Positions 9,627 through 18,242 are shown, numbered from the stretch's first letter. The stretch: DNA of 64,000 bases from Bacteroides mediterraneensis (GCF_016900355.1 NZ_JACJKA010000015.1:25918-89917), one strand, 5' to 3'. Program-made: numbers and translations. The notes: generated from the sequence alone by a model not told the origin.

Positions 9627-9642
9627 TACGAATCAGGAGTTG
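9627..9642 (+). repeat. Left terminal inverted repeat of the IS982 element
   Basis: Sequence TACGAATCAGGAGTTG. It pairs with 10684-10699 with one mismatch at the second base. The copy of the target duplication TTATTAA lies directly outside at 9620-9626. Confidence 0.8.
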
Positions 9643-9660
9643 GCTTCCTGGTTCAAAAGA

Positions 9661-10563
9661 TTAAAAATTGACAAATGTAAGTAGAGCAATGGCCAACTTT
9701 CCAAAGGTATGTATCAACAAGCCTTTGGTAGCTCTTACTTTAGATGCTCTTTGAATTTCTGTTTTTTCATTCAGCCAATTAAAAAATGATTCGATGGGTT
9801 GTCTGAGTTTGGACACAGCTTGTGAGAACAGGTCTCTGGCTGCTTTATTCCTCTGTTTGAGCACTTCCGGCTCTCCCTTAATCTCCTTATGCGGGGTAAG
9901 GACTTTAACCGGATTACTCTCATTGAAGAAAGAAAAGTCGCAGTAAATCTTGTCCCCGAACACGGTCTTTCCGGACAGGTATGGCGCGCATTCGTTTTTG
10001 AATACTGTCAGGTCGTTGTCCGAAGCCGGTGTCAGAACTATCATCTCAGGAAAAGGTATTGTACCCTTCCTCCGCTGTCCTACCATGTGCAGTTTCATGC
10101 CATAGTAGTACATGTTCTTGGTAGAGCAATATCCTTTTGATGTTATCTCCGTTGCCACTTTCCCTTCCCGGTTCTTTCCTTTGCAGGTAACAATCGGTAT
10201 GGAATCCACAATGGAAATGAGAGAGTCGCAATCCTCAGGCTTGAATGATTGTATCATGGTTTCCGCCAACACTTTAAAGGCTTCTGAAAGCATGTTCAAA
10301 CGTGTATTGAATGTCTGGTAAGACGGCAGCTTAGGAAACCACGATGACAGATACTCCTTGGCGAAAGTATGGATCTCTCTGATGCCGAAGTATTTCTGGC
10401 AGTAACCGCAGAACAGATAGACGGTAAGAACCTCCTCGTCCGTAAACTCGGGATTGGAGTTGTTGCTGAATCTCTGGCAGTAGAAACGCAAAGAAGACTT
10501 ATAGACATCACAGATATACATATACAAACTTATTAGTTTTAACTTTTTCTCCTTGGGAATCAT
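9661..10563 (-). CDS. IS982-family transposase
   Basis: A 300-residue DDE transposase. The catalytic residues fit SIVDSIPIV (first D), VFGDKIYCD (second D) and QPIESFFNWLNEKT (E). The N-terminus has FTDEEVLTVYLFCGY, typical of IS982 proteins. The length is normal for the family and there is no frameshift, so it is probably active. It is transcribed towards the T6SS operon, so readthrough into tssE is possible. Confidence 0.9.
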   Translation of the reverse strand: MIPKEKKLKLISLYMYICDVYKSSLRFYCQRFSNNSNPEFTDEEVLTVYLFCGYCQKYFGIREIHTFAKEYLSSWFPKLPSYQTFNTRLNMLSEAFKVLAETMIQSFKPEDCDSLISIVDSIPIVTCKGKNREGKVATEITSKGYCSTKNMYYYGMKLHMVGQRRKGTIPFPEMIVLTPASDNDLTVFKNECAPYLSGKTVFGDKIYCDFSFFNESNPVKVLTPHKEIKGEPEVLKQRNKAARDLFSQAVSKLRQPIESFFNWLNEKTEIQRASKVRATKGLLIHTFGKLAIALLTFVNF

Positions 10564-10683
10564 AATTAGAAAATAAGTGGAATTATTGTTCTAATATACT
10601 GATTTTCAAGGAGATTACGAAATAAAACAATGAGATAATCAACTGAATTACAAACTTTTAAAACTTGAATCAGAAGCTATTTT

Positions 10684-10699
10684 CAACTCCTGATTCGCA
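10684..10699 (-). repeat. Right terminal inverted repeat of the IS982 element
   Basis: Read on the minus strand it is TGCGAATCAGGAGTTG. The second copy of the target duplication TTATTAA follows at 10700-10706. Confidence 0.8.
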
Positions 10700-10706
10700 T
10701 TATTAA

Positions 10707-11005
10707 CTAACGGGTTAAATATTTGCAAAACTTAAATCACCGTTAGATGAAATATCAGGGAAAATTACAATTGCTTTTAGGAAATTTATAATGTACTGGT
10801 TTGCCATTTATGCTTCATCCTCAGTAAAGAGTAAATTCGTTAGGAAGAACCGGGACATGGGCATGACGAAAAGCAGGTGTTTATAACCATCATACTTCAT
10901 CGCAAGCATATTTGTACTATCCGGACATCTTTATGTGGAACTACAGGAAAAGGAGTCCGATATTTCATTGCATGGAAGATATGGACAATATGAGATTATC
11001 ACCTC
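10707..11005. other. Intergenic stretch right of the IS, no gene seen
   Basis: About 300 bp of mixed composition between the IS right end and the 3' end of the small membrane-protein gene. All frames carry early stops or begin without a usable start; no repeat, tRNA or strong terminator is visible. It could be the decayed remains of an older gene, but nothing supports a name. Confidence 0.4.
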
Positions 11006-11386
11006 TTATTTTATATGCCAGACTCCGAATTGGGACAAGAGAAACACTTCTATTGCAACTATGATGATTAAACTTCCCCATATTATCAACAGACGACGCC
11101 CCCAATTTTTCTTATTTTTATACCTCAAATTAAGAGCTTCCTTATGTTTTGGAGTGTATCTGAAGTGGCAGAATAGGAATGGGAAAAGAAGAAGAATGAT
11201 TGAAGCTATTATTTGTATTATGGGGGAAGTCTTTAATTTATAGACAATAGATAACAAAGGAAGGAATAATGTACAAAACCAACTTATCATTATTAGCATA
11301 GTCCCATCTCCGGGATTGTGTTCTTGTTGATGAAAGCGCTCTCCGGTATACCAGACATAATCAATTAAAGACAAGTTGAATTTCAT
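11006..11386 (-). CDS. Small three-helix membrane protein, candidate immunity protein
   Basis: A 126-residue protein that I do not recognise. It has three hydrophobic segments (about residues 30-48, 54-73 and 98-118) separated by short basic loops (RYTPKHKEALNLRYKNKKNWGRR). It begins 22 bp after the stop of a hydrophobic glycine-rich protein, in the same orientation, upstream of the T6SS operon. In Bacteroidales elements this place often holds effector-immunity pairs, and a small multi-pass protein next to a membrane-active toxin is a common immunity layout. The role is inference only. Confidence 0.45.
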   Translation of the reverse strand: MKFNLSLIDYVWYTGERFHQQEHNPGDGTMLIMISWFCTLFLPLLSIVYKLKTSPIIQIIASIILLLFPFLFCHFRYTPKHKEALNLRYKNKKNWGRRLLIIWGSLIIIVAIEVFLLSQFGVWHIK

Positions 11387-11408
11387 ATTGTTCCCAAAAG
11401 TAAGTTAT

Positions 11409-11888
11409 TTAATATATTTTATAGCAGTAATCGCTCAATCCTTCGTCAATAATATCCCCTAAGCCTTTTGCTTCTCCATTTATTAATATGTTGATACCCA
11501 TAGTTCCCAAATCTGCAGCAAACCAAATAGCAGCAATAATTGAACCAATGCCAGTGGTTGATGCTCCAAGCATCGCCCCATTTATAAAATGTGAAGGTCT
11601 TATTTCGCCAGAAACAATTACATCTGCAGCTAAAAGTACACCGCTCCCTTTGGTTACTTTACCTGCTATATTGCGATATTTGGCAACTTTACTTACGTCT
11701 TTAATCCTATGCTGTATTGAAAAATGCTTTTTCCACCTTGATTCCCAACGAAAAGCTGTTCCTGCGGTTTTGGTTTTGTGCCAAATTTCATTCCATTTAT
11801 AATATCCGCCTGAATAAACCAGATAAGCAGAAAATGTACCGACTCCTAAATTTGTATAAAATATGCCTGTCCGGTTTTTTTCTCTCAA
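11409..11888 (-). CDS. Glycine-rich hydrophobic protein, candidate T6SS effector C-terminus
   Basis: About 159 residues. The N-terminal half is aromatic and basic (YKWNEIWHKTKTAGTAFRW). The C-terminal half has two small-residue hydrophobic stretches (VLLAADVIVSG; AMLGASTTGIGSIIAAIWFAADLG), like the helical hairpins of membrane-active toxins or glycine-zipper domains. There is no ATG: the frame is open from a TAA near 11935, and the first possible start is TTG at 11888, 5 bp past the stop of the preceding small gene. It may therefore be the second half of a frameshifted gene. No enzyme motif is seen. The effector role is inferred from fold type, neighbours and location near the secretion operon. 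Confidence 0.45.
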   Translation of the reverse strand: MREKNRTGIFYTNLGVGTFSAYLVYSGGYYKWNEIWHKTKTAGTAFRWESRWKKHFSIQHRIKDVSKVAKYRNIAGKVTKGSGVLLAADVIVSGEIRPSHFINGAMLGASTTGIGSIIAAIWFAADLGTMGINILINGEAKGLGDIIDEGLSDYCYKIY

Positions 11889-11892
11889 GTCA

Positions 11893-12132
11893 TCAAAGGA
11901 TATATTCTTTACCGCACCGTTGTACCATTCGCTTTATAATTGGTTGCATATAATACCGCAATTGCGAATCATTGCGCATCATGTCAATGAATATTTCCAT
12001 TGCCAATTGATCAATATATTCTTTACGGTGCAATATGGACGTTCTTGAAATGGCTTTTTGATATGCTATTTCAATTTTTAATTGAATATACTCCGTTAAA
12101 GGCTGAATCTTATTTTCTTCTATAGGTGACAT
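11893..12132 (-). CDS. Small helical protein, possible N-terminal part of the effector gene
   Basis: A 79-residue helical, charged protein from the ATG at 12132; an extension to 12213 has poorer composition. It ends (QRCGKEYIL) in a TGA just where the reading frame of the downstream glycine-rich protein becomes open. The reading frame of the downstream gene could be joined by a one-base shift in the region 11893-11935. Either these are two coupled genes or one effector gene broken by a frameshift. No known domain is recognised. Confidence 0.4.
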   Translation of the reverse strand: MSPIEENKIQPLTEYIQLKIEIAYQKAISRTSILHRKEYIDQLAMEIFIDMMRNDSQLRYYMQPIIKRMVQRCGKEYIL

Positions 12133-12536
12133 TGATAAAAAGTTTTTTGGATGAAATATTTGACACAACACTATTTTCAAATGCTTCACACCCGTATGCA
12201 AGTTTCTTTTCAAAGCCTTGAAGAGAAATAGGACTGTTGAAAATCAATATCCTAAAACCTTATTTGATTATTTCTCTTTCTCTATAGGATTTCATTTTTT
12301 TGATTACAGTTCCAAGCAAAAAGAGGTGTGAAGTTTATGCTTGTACTTTGTACATTCCATTACTGCTCTTATCATATTCATTTTTTCAGCTTCCTTTTCT
12401 TCCATTGTGTAGTTTTTCTGTCCGATGAAAACAAAAGTATAAAAAACTTCCGAAAAATAGTTCGTCCCATATTGATTTTTTATTTTTGTGCTCAAATAAT
12501 AATAGATAATGATTTCTACTAAATAAGATAGTGTTT
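12133..12536. other. AT-rich divergent intergenic region
   Basis: About 400 bp between the divergent small helical gene and the KAP NTPase gene. It is strongly AT-rich, with no convincing coding frame. It contains the likely -7 element of the KAP gene at 12481-12488. No clear terminator or repeat was seen. Confidence 0.4.
12481..12488 (+). promoter_or_regulatory. -7 promoter element of the KAP NTPase gene
   Basis: TATTTTTG fits TAnnTTTG, 49 bp before the ATG. No clear TTG lies at the right distance upstream. Confidence 0.4.
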
Positions 12537-15392
12537 ATGAATACATTATACAAATTATCGCAATCTATTGCAAAATCAGTTGTTTTGTGGTTTTTAGGGG
12601 TAACATTATTCATCTCATTCTTCATTCTGGATGATTTCTGGGAACGATGGATAAACAAAATATGGGTAGATCCAGTCATGAGCAAATTTGATGGGCATGA
12701 ATGGTGGACAGTCATCTTGTATTCCATGCTTATATTAGGGTATTACGTTTATATATACAGAAAAAGTGAAAGTATAAACCTTACTAGAATTGTCTGCATT
12801 GGGGTGGGTATCTCGCTTTACCTGATTTGTTTCCTTTCAGGGAAATGGGATTATACATCAATAGTAGAAGGTTACAGATGTACAGCTTGGAGCAATCTGC
12901 TGGTTTTTCTTCTTCTCATTGGAGAATTTATCTTATGGATACATTGGCTGCTGCGTGACATGAAAAAAAATAATAAAAACGGGGATTCACCAAAATTGGA
13001 AATAGAAAAAAGTAGAGAAGTCTCCGATACGTATGGGCGTTCTCCATTGGTTGAAACTACATATAATATAATGACAACTTGCTTTTACGGAGAAGGAAGT
13101 TTTGCATTGGCCATAACAGGAACTTGGGGAAGCGGTAAAACCACTTTCATGAATAATTTGAAAGACAAGTATAAAACAAACACTTCCATACTTAGTATCA
13201 TTGATTTTGAACCTTGGAAAAATGATACTCCCGATTCTATTGTCAGGACATTTTTTACATCGTTACGCAACGAATTGCAAATCTATATCCCGAACATGTC
13301 TTCTGTATTCAATGATTACATTCAAATATTGCTGGATGAGGAATCCGCCAAACCGTTGAAGATATTGAGCAAATCGTTTCAAAAAATAATTGGCAATCAA
13401 AATCCTTATGAAACAATCAGGCGGAAATTGAGAAATACAAAACATAAGATTGTAGTTTTTGTAGATGATATTGACAGATTGAGTCCGGATGAAATCAAGG
13501 AAGTGCTGCGTCTAATCAGAAATACTGCAAATTTCCCATATATACAATTTATTGTTGCTTATGATAAGAATTATGTATGCAATGCTTTAAGAAACTCAGG
13601 AATTGGTGTTCCTGAGCTTTATTTGGAAAAATTCCTTAATGTAGAAATTGCTTTGCCCAAAAGCGAAGAGCGAATTATTTGCCAAGAGTTGAAATCTCGT
13701 TTTTCCACAACCATTAATAATATATGGGGAATTAACACGGAGGACGAAAAAATCACTCAGATGATATATTATACGCCTAATAATCCAAGTAATAGCATTA
13801 TGGGTTGCTATTTGCTGCCAAAAGTTTTGCATACAATTCGGGATGTGATCCGTTTCCACAATGCGTTTCGTATGATTGCTCAGGTTTATAAGGACCAGAA
13901 GATAGAAATGGAGATCGAATTTCAAGATTTGTTTTACATCGAATTGCTGAGGTACAAATACAATGATTTATATTCTCTCCTTTGCAACAAGCCTTTTGCT
14001 CTTTTAGAACTAAATAATGATAAATTTGGATTAAAGAATGATGTCAAAACATGTATTGAAAATGCGGCGCATGGCAATGAGCATGTTGATATCATATATG
14101 ATATTCTGAATTATTTGTTCAGTCTTAGCGATGGAGTATATTCCATACACAAACTTCGAAGCTATGACAAATATTTTATGTTCAGACTGGATAAGAAAGT
14201 TATGACCGTCCCTGAGTTTATGTCATTGGCTTCTAAAGATGAACATGAATTTTCAGAGGCTGTACAAAGTTTATACGAAAATAAATATCCGTTAGAATTT
14301 CAGAATACAATAGCGGCACTTCTGAACCAGATTTCACAGCTGCAAAAAGATGAAAATGGCCAACTATATAGTCCGGTAGATTATCGCATGATATATGGAA
14401 TATTGTCTAAGTTATGCAAGATAGATTTGCCGGCAGTAAGGACGGAAGTAAGCGTTGCCATAGCCCCCCATTTGGCCAATCTGCGCTGTATCAATAATCT
14501 GCATTTCAAGGCATTGCTGAACCTGTATAATTTCATGGACTTTACTTCCGGTAACTATTTTGATACAGAAAATTTCCTGCTATCAATTTTGATACGGGAT
14601 AATTTGATGTCCAATTTATATCATAAAATAGGGGATGAAGAACAAAAAATCGTTCATACTTTTTTGTCGGAAACAACAAATCAGAGTAATATGACTTCAG
14701 CCTTGTCCAAATTTATTCAAAATATCCAAAACAGTAATATTGCCTCCGAACAGTTACTGATAAAACTGCCTGATTTATCTGATATACAAGTACAGTATTT
14801 CAAAAATTGTCCTGATAAACTGTCGGAGCTTGGGTTTCATCTGTTCTATAATTGTCAAGACCATATTGACTTACATACGGGTAAGGTGTTTTTAAGGCAA
14901 GAAGCTTTGGATATAATGAAAATTGAAATTCTGAAATGTCCCGAAAATTATTTCAAAAAATTTATTCGTACAGGGCGTTCCTCTAATCCGGAATTCAATA
15001 CGGTTTTCCCTGAACCATATTGTTTCTCCATATTTGGCAGTTATGAGAATTTTGAAGAATTCTTGAAGGGTTGCAATAGCCAAAGTCAATATGAAACAAG
15101 GGTAAAAAATTATTGGGAACTTTATAAAAATAACAGTTATCGTCCAATTGAATTTGAAGGTCAAGGGAATGTTCAGGAAAAAATCGACAATAATTTCAAA
15201 AAGGAAATCAAACAATTAAAGCAATTGCGTTATATAAAGGAAGAGATTTCACAAAAAGGATATGTCGAAAAAGACATTAAAGAAATGTTTGAATCCAATG
15301 ATTTATACATAAGTTTAAGAGAGGAAATTTATCAAATGATGTGTAAATTAAATAGTGGATTTACGCAGGCAGGTTCAATTAGGAATGCATAG
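12537..15392 (+). CDS. KAP-family P-loop NTPase with N-terminal membrane helices
   Basis: A 951-residue protein. Four hydrophobic helices lie in the first 145 residues (about 14-32, 58-74, 84-102, 116-138). The KAP NTPase domain follows, with Walker A TGTWGSGKTT near residue 200 and Walker B VVFVDDIDR near residue 306, then LSPDEIKEVLRLIR and FIVAYDKNYV. The last 500 residues form a helical region of unknown fold. A GTG at 12531 is in frame, but the ATG at 12537 is preferred. KAP NTPases are membrane-associated ATPases, several of which are linked to phage exclusion. The gene is AT-rich compared with the blocks on either side and stands alone, so it is probably acquired cargo of the element. 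Its function here is unknown. Confidence 0.85.
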   Translation: MNTLYKLSQSIAKSVVLWFLGVTLFISFFILDDFWERWINKIWVDPVMSKFDGHEWWTVILYSMLILGYYVYIYRKSESINLTRIVCIGVGISLYLICFLSGKWDYTSIVEGYRCTAWSNLLVFLLLIGEFILWIHWLLRDMKKNNKNGDSPKLEIEKSREVSDTYGRSPLVETTYNIMTTCFYGEGSFALAITGTWGSGKTTFMNNLKDKYKTNTSILSIIDFEPWKNDTPDSIVRTFFTSLRNELQIYIPNMSSVFNDYIQILLDEESAKPLKILSKSFQKIIGNQNPYETIRRKLRNTKHKIVVFVDDIDRLSPDEIKEVLRLIRNTANFPYIQFIVAYDKNYVCNALRNSGIGVPELYLEKFLNVEIALPKSEERIICQELKSRFSTTINNIWGINTEDEKITQMIYYTPNNPSNSIMGCYLLPKVLHTIRDVIRFHNAFRMIAQVYKDQKIEMEIEFQDLFYIELLRYKYNDLYSLLCNKPFALLELNNDKFGLKNDVKTCIENAAHGNEHVDIIYDILNYLFSLSDGVYSIHKLRSYDKYFMFRLDKKVMTVPEFMSLASKDEHEFSEAVQSLYENKYPLEFQNTIAALLNQISQLQKDENGQLYSPVDYRMIYGILSKLCKIDLPAVRTEVSVAIAPHLANLRCINNLHFKALLNLYNFMDFTSGNYFDTENFLLSILIRDNLMSNLYHKIGDEEQKIVHTFLSETTNQSNMTSALSKFIQNIQNSNIASEQLLIKLPDLSDIQVQYFKNCPDKLSELGFHLFYNCQDHIDLHTGKVFLRQEALDIMKIEILKCPENYFKKFIRTGRSSNPEFNTVFPEPYCFSIFGSYENFEEFLKGCNSQSQYETRVKNYWELYKNNSYRPIEFEGQGNVQEKIDNNFKKEIKQLKQLRYIKEEISQKGYVEKDIKEMFESNDLYISLREEIYQMMCKLNSGFTQAGSIRNA

Positions 15393-15883
15393 AGCATCTG
15401 GAGTAATATCAGAATATGGATATCTCCATTTTCCCCTTCCATCAAAGGTAATTCCGTTTCCGTTTTGCCAGCCGCGTTTCCACCGGTTTTCGTGAGAATT
15501 TTCCATAACCGGCTTCGCCGGGAAAATTCTCACGAAAAAGAACGCGGCGGCAACCGGAAACGGAATTAAGGAATGATTACAGGGGCAAAACTGCGACCGA
15601 CGCGACGCATGAATGATTCAGGGCAACAGGCAGCGGCCTGTTTTTAATACCGTTATTCAAGCCAACAGTATTGCTCCAGTTATACATTACTTCCGTTGTT
15701 GGGTGTTCGACATTATAAAGTTTACAGGGGGCTTCCAGCTCCCTCTGCTCTGCATGGCTTGGGCTGTGCATGGTATCTTTCCTTTTTTATTCGTTCCCGT
15801 CTGCTTACTTGTTTTCTTGCTTCATCCGCATGAGCTTTCCACTCAATTTTTTCCCTTTTTCGGGTCTGTTTCATACTCTTTCC
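15393..15883. other. Intergenic region with a long hairpin
   Basis: About 490 bp without a supported gene. It holds the hairpin at 15450-15567. The remainder contains only short frames without family resemblance. It marks the change from AT-rich cargo to GC-rich element backbone. Confidence 0.5.
15450..15567. repeat. Long imperfect hairpin (118 bp)
   Basis: Inverted arms pair in blocks: 15450-15462 with 15555-15567 (13 bp), TTGCC with 15549-15553, 15471-15478 with 15541-15548, and CGTGAGAATTTTCC at 15491-15504 with 15521-15534. The apex is a small CCGGC-TTC-GCCGG hairpin. It lies after the KAP gene and before the DUF3945 operon. It may act as a strong bidirectional terminator, but it is far larger than an ordinary one. 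A second hairpin of the same style lies at 20158-20289. Confidence 0.8.
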
Positions 15884-15919
15884 TGACACTTGATGACACC
15901 TGATGTCATGTAATGACAC
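15884..15919. promoter_or_regulatory. Helically phased TGACAC repeat array, probable operator
   Basis: TGACAC occurs at 15884, 15894 and 15914, and the related TGTCAT at 15904, giving four hexamers at exact 10-bp spacing. This puts all sites on one face of the DNA. The array lies 38 bp upstream of the -7 element of the first element gene (16005), as expected for a multi-site activator or repressor. The protein that binds is not known. Confidence 0.55.
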
Positions 15920-15956
15920 TTCATTGAAAATCAAACGATTATTCAAATTATGTTCC

Positions 15957-15964
15957 TACTTTTG
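15957..15964 (+). promoter_or_regulatory. -7 promoter element of the DUF3945/topoisomerase operon
   Basis: TACTTTTG matches TAnnTTTG, 41 bp before the start codon at 16005. No TTG is found at the usual -33 distance, which would fit an activator-dependent promoter using the upstream phased repeats. Confidence 0.5.
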
Positions 15965-16004
15965 ACGTGTCAAAACAAACCGTTAACACATAAAAACGAC
16001 ACGT

Positions 16005-17867
16005 ATGACACAGAAAAGAGAAATGGAAAAAGAAACAAGAACAAAGCGTGCCCGTAAAGTTGCCGCCAAACCGGCAGCAGAGTCCGCGCCCTATGTGGAG
16101 CAAATCAGCGAACTGCTGATGGTCCACAATAAGAATGACCCGAAGGCCGGCGTTCAGACTGTCAGCGAGGCAGATGAAAAAGGCAACTGCAAGACTGTGC
16201 CTGCTGATGAACAGCATGAGAACGAGTTCCTGAAGTTCGACAAGAATTCGAGCATACTCGAAAATTTCATTAAGAATTTCTGGAGCCAGTTCCGTGAGCC
16301 GACCCACTTCCGCCTGATCCGCCTGACTTTTCAGGACTATAAACGGAATAAGCAGGCCATAAAGGATCTGGCGGAAGGGAAACAGACGGATGCGGTGAAA
16401 GAGTTCCTCAAACACTACGAAGTCCGTCCGAAAAAACAAAAGGAGGAACAAAACAAGAATCTAAAACAAGATGCGACAATGGCAAAGAAACAGACAGTAA
16501 ACGAACAGCCGACGGCACCCCAGTATGCCGAACAGCACACCGAAGTACAACAGGCTGCGCAACAGCAGGCGCAGCAGCCCGTACAGGAAGAACAGCCGCA
16601 AGGACCGTCCTACCGGTATAACGAGAACATGATAGACTGGGAAGGGCTGAAAAATATCGGGGTGTCCAAAGAAATGCTGGAACGTATGGGAGTGCTTGAC
16701 GGCATGCTCAAGGGGTACAAGACCAACAAGCTGGTGCAGCTCTCGCTGAATCTCGACGGCCTGGCGACCGTCCGCATGGATGCCCGCCTTTCCTTCATGA
16801 GCAACTCGAACGGCGAGGTAACGCTGGGCATTCACGGCATCCGCAAGGAACCGGAACTGGAACGCCCTTATTTCGGGCATATCTTTACGGAAGAGGACAA
16901 GAAGAACCTGCGTGAGTCGGGCAACCTGGGCCGTGTGGTAAATCTGGACTTCCGGAACAATGGCAATGCCGAACCCTGCCTGGTCTCGCTGGACAAGGTG
17001 ACGAACGAACTGGTAGCGGTACGTCAGGAGCATGTGTTCATTCCGGATGAAATCAAGGGTGTGAAACTGGAACCTGCCGAGATTGCCCGACTGAAAAACG
17101 GGGAGGCCGTCTATGTGGACGGCATGACGTCCAAAAACGGCAAGGAGTTCAACGCCACCATCCAGTACAGCGCGGAACGCAGGGGCATCGAATATATTTT
17201 CCCGAAAGACCAGGTGTTCAACCAACAGACATTGGGAGGCGTCAAACTCTCGCCCGAACAGCTCAAGATGCTCAGCGAAGGGCATACCATCCTGGTGGAG
17301 GATATGAAACGCAGCAACGGAACCACATTCTCGTCCTTTGTGACACAGGACCCGGCAACCAACCAGCTGAAATATACGCGCCACAATCCGGAAACGGGTG
17401 AAATTTACATCCCGAAAGAAATCAACGAAGTCCGTCTGACACCGGAAGACAGGGAGGCGCTACGCAAAGGGCAGCCCGTTTTCCTGGAGAACATGATTTC
17501 ACGTGACGGCAGGGAGTTTTCCTCTTTTGTGCGCCTGAACATGAACAACGGGTATCCGCAGTATTCACGCACGCCGGACGGATTCAACGAGCAGCAGGAA
17601 GCCAGGATTCCTGCGGAAGTCTACGGCAAAGTGCTTTCGGCCAAGGAACGGGCGGACCTGCAGGACGGAAAGGCGGTGCTTCTTTCCGGCCTGAAAGGGA
17701 AAAACGGAAAGGAGTTTTCCTCTTACGCCAAAGTCAATCCGAGCACCGGCATCCTGAATTTCTACCAGGAAAATCCGAACCGGAAACGTAATATCTCACG
17801 AAACACGGCACAGGCTGAAACCGATCAGTCCCAACAACAGAAACGCAGTGCAAGACAGGCGGTCTGA
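16005..17867 (+). CDS. DUF4099/DUF3945 repeat protein of the mobile element
   Basis: A 620-residue soluble protein of a family found on Bacteroidetes conjugative elements. A charged N-terminal part (1-160) includes a helical segment around HFRLIRLTFQDYKRNKQAIK. A Q/A/E-rich linker (165-205) follows, then a DUF4099 domain (about 207-285; MIDWEGLKNIGVSKEMLERMG). From about 290 there are DUF3945-type repeats of about 68 residues, each with a pattern L-x-x-E-x(4)-L-x-x-G, a variable strand and then NGKEF-SS. Four clear copies begin near residues 347, 415, 483 and 553. The biochemical role is unknown; position beside topoisomerase III suggests a part in DNA processing or establishment. It begins a co-oriented block after a phased repeat array. 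Confidence 0.8.
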   Translation: MTQKREMEKETRTKRARKVAAKPAAESAPYVEQISELLMVHNKNDPKAGVQTVSEADEKGNCKTVPADEQHENEFLKFDKNSSILENFIKNFWSQFREPTHFRLIRLTFQDYKRNKQAIKDLAEGKQTDAVKEFLKHYEVRPKKQKEEQNKNLKQDATMAKKQTVNEQPTAPQYAEQHTEVQQAAQQQAQQPVQEEQPQGPSYRYNENMIDWEGLKNIGVSKEMLERMGVLDGMLKGYKTNKLVQLSLNLDGLATVRMDARLSFMSNSNGEVTLGIHGIRKEPELERPYFGHIFTEEDKKNLRESGNLGRVVNLDFRNNGNAEPCLVSLDKVTNELVAVRQEHVFIPDEIKGVKLEPAEIARLKNGEAVYVDGMTSKNGKEFNATIQYSAERRGIEYIFPKDQVFNQQTLGGVKLSPEQLKMLSEGHTILVEDMKRSNGTTFSSFVTQDPATNQLKYTRHNPETGEIYIPKEINEVRLTPEDREALRKGQPVFLENMISRDGREFSSFVRLNMNNGYPQYSRTPDGFNEQQEARIPAEVYGKVLSAKERADLQDGKAVLLSGLKGKNGKEFSSYAKVNPSTGILNFYQENPNRKRNISRNTAQAETDQSQQQKRSARQAV

Positions 17868-17910
17868 CAGAAACATCATTCATTCACGAACCCTTCTAAA
17901 CAAGAACAAT

Positions 17911-18183
17911 ATGGGAAAGAAAAGCAACTATATTTTTTCAGAAACCGACATGGACTGGACACGGCTTCAGTCTTTAGGAATCAGCAGGCAGCAATTGGAA
18001 GACAGCGGCAATCTTGATTCACTCCTTTCCGGAGAGGAGACAGCCGTCCTGTCCGTTCATTTGAGAACAACCGTTATCGACCTGACAATGGATGCTACCA
18101 TCCGCCTCGTGCGCAGTACGGAGGGAAATGCGCTCATGGAAATCAACGGGGTCAGCCCTGATAACGGATCTTTTGAAGAATAA
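17911..18183 (+). CDS. Short DUF4099 protein
   Basis: A 90-residue protein corresponding to a single DUF4099 domain. MDWTRLQSLGISRQQLEDSG and the following strands (AVLSVHLRTTVIDLTMDATIRLV) align by eye with residues 209-275 of the preceding gene. The frame is open from 17848, but the ATG at 17911 (MGKKSNYIF) gives the natural N-terminus. It lies 43 bp after the large DUF3945 gene and 59 bp before topB. It looks like a partial duplication of its neighbour that has been kept as a separate small protein; the function is unknown. Confidence 0.7.
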   Translation: MGKKSNYIFSETDMDWTRLQSLGISRQQLEDSGNLDSLLSGEETAVLSVHLRTTVIDLTMDATIRLVRSTEGNALMEINGVSPDNGSFEE

Positions 18184-18242
18184 CGATGGTCAAACCCGTT
18201 TCCCCGTGCTTCTGGCATGGGGAAACACCAATAACAAATAAA

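Larger units (their letters stand above)
9627..10699 (-). mobile_element. IS982-family insertion sequence (complete, 1073 bp)
   Basis: The element is bounded by 16-bp imperfect inverted repeats (9627-9642 and 10684-10699; 15 of 16 match) whose core is CGAATCAGGAGTTG. It is flanked by a 7-bp direct repeat TTATTAA (9620-9626 and 10700-10706), which is the expected target duplication for IS982. It contains one full transposase gene. Intact ends and a perfect duplication suggest recent insertion. It lies between the T6SS promoter and the cargo genes and does not break a recognisable gene. Confidence 0.85.

Noticed and set aside
16461..17384. 307-codon minus-strand frame
   Set aside because: It is antisense to the DUF3945 gene and shows no domain or start signal; the plus-strand gene has clear repeats.
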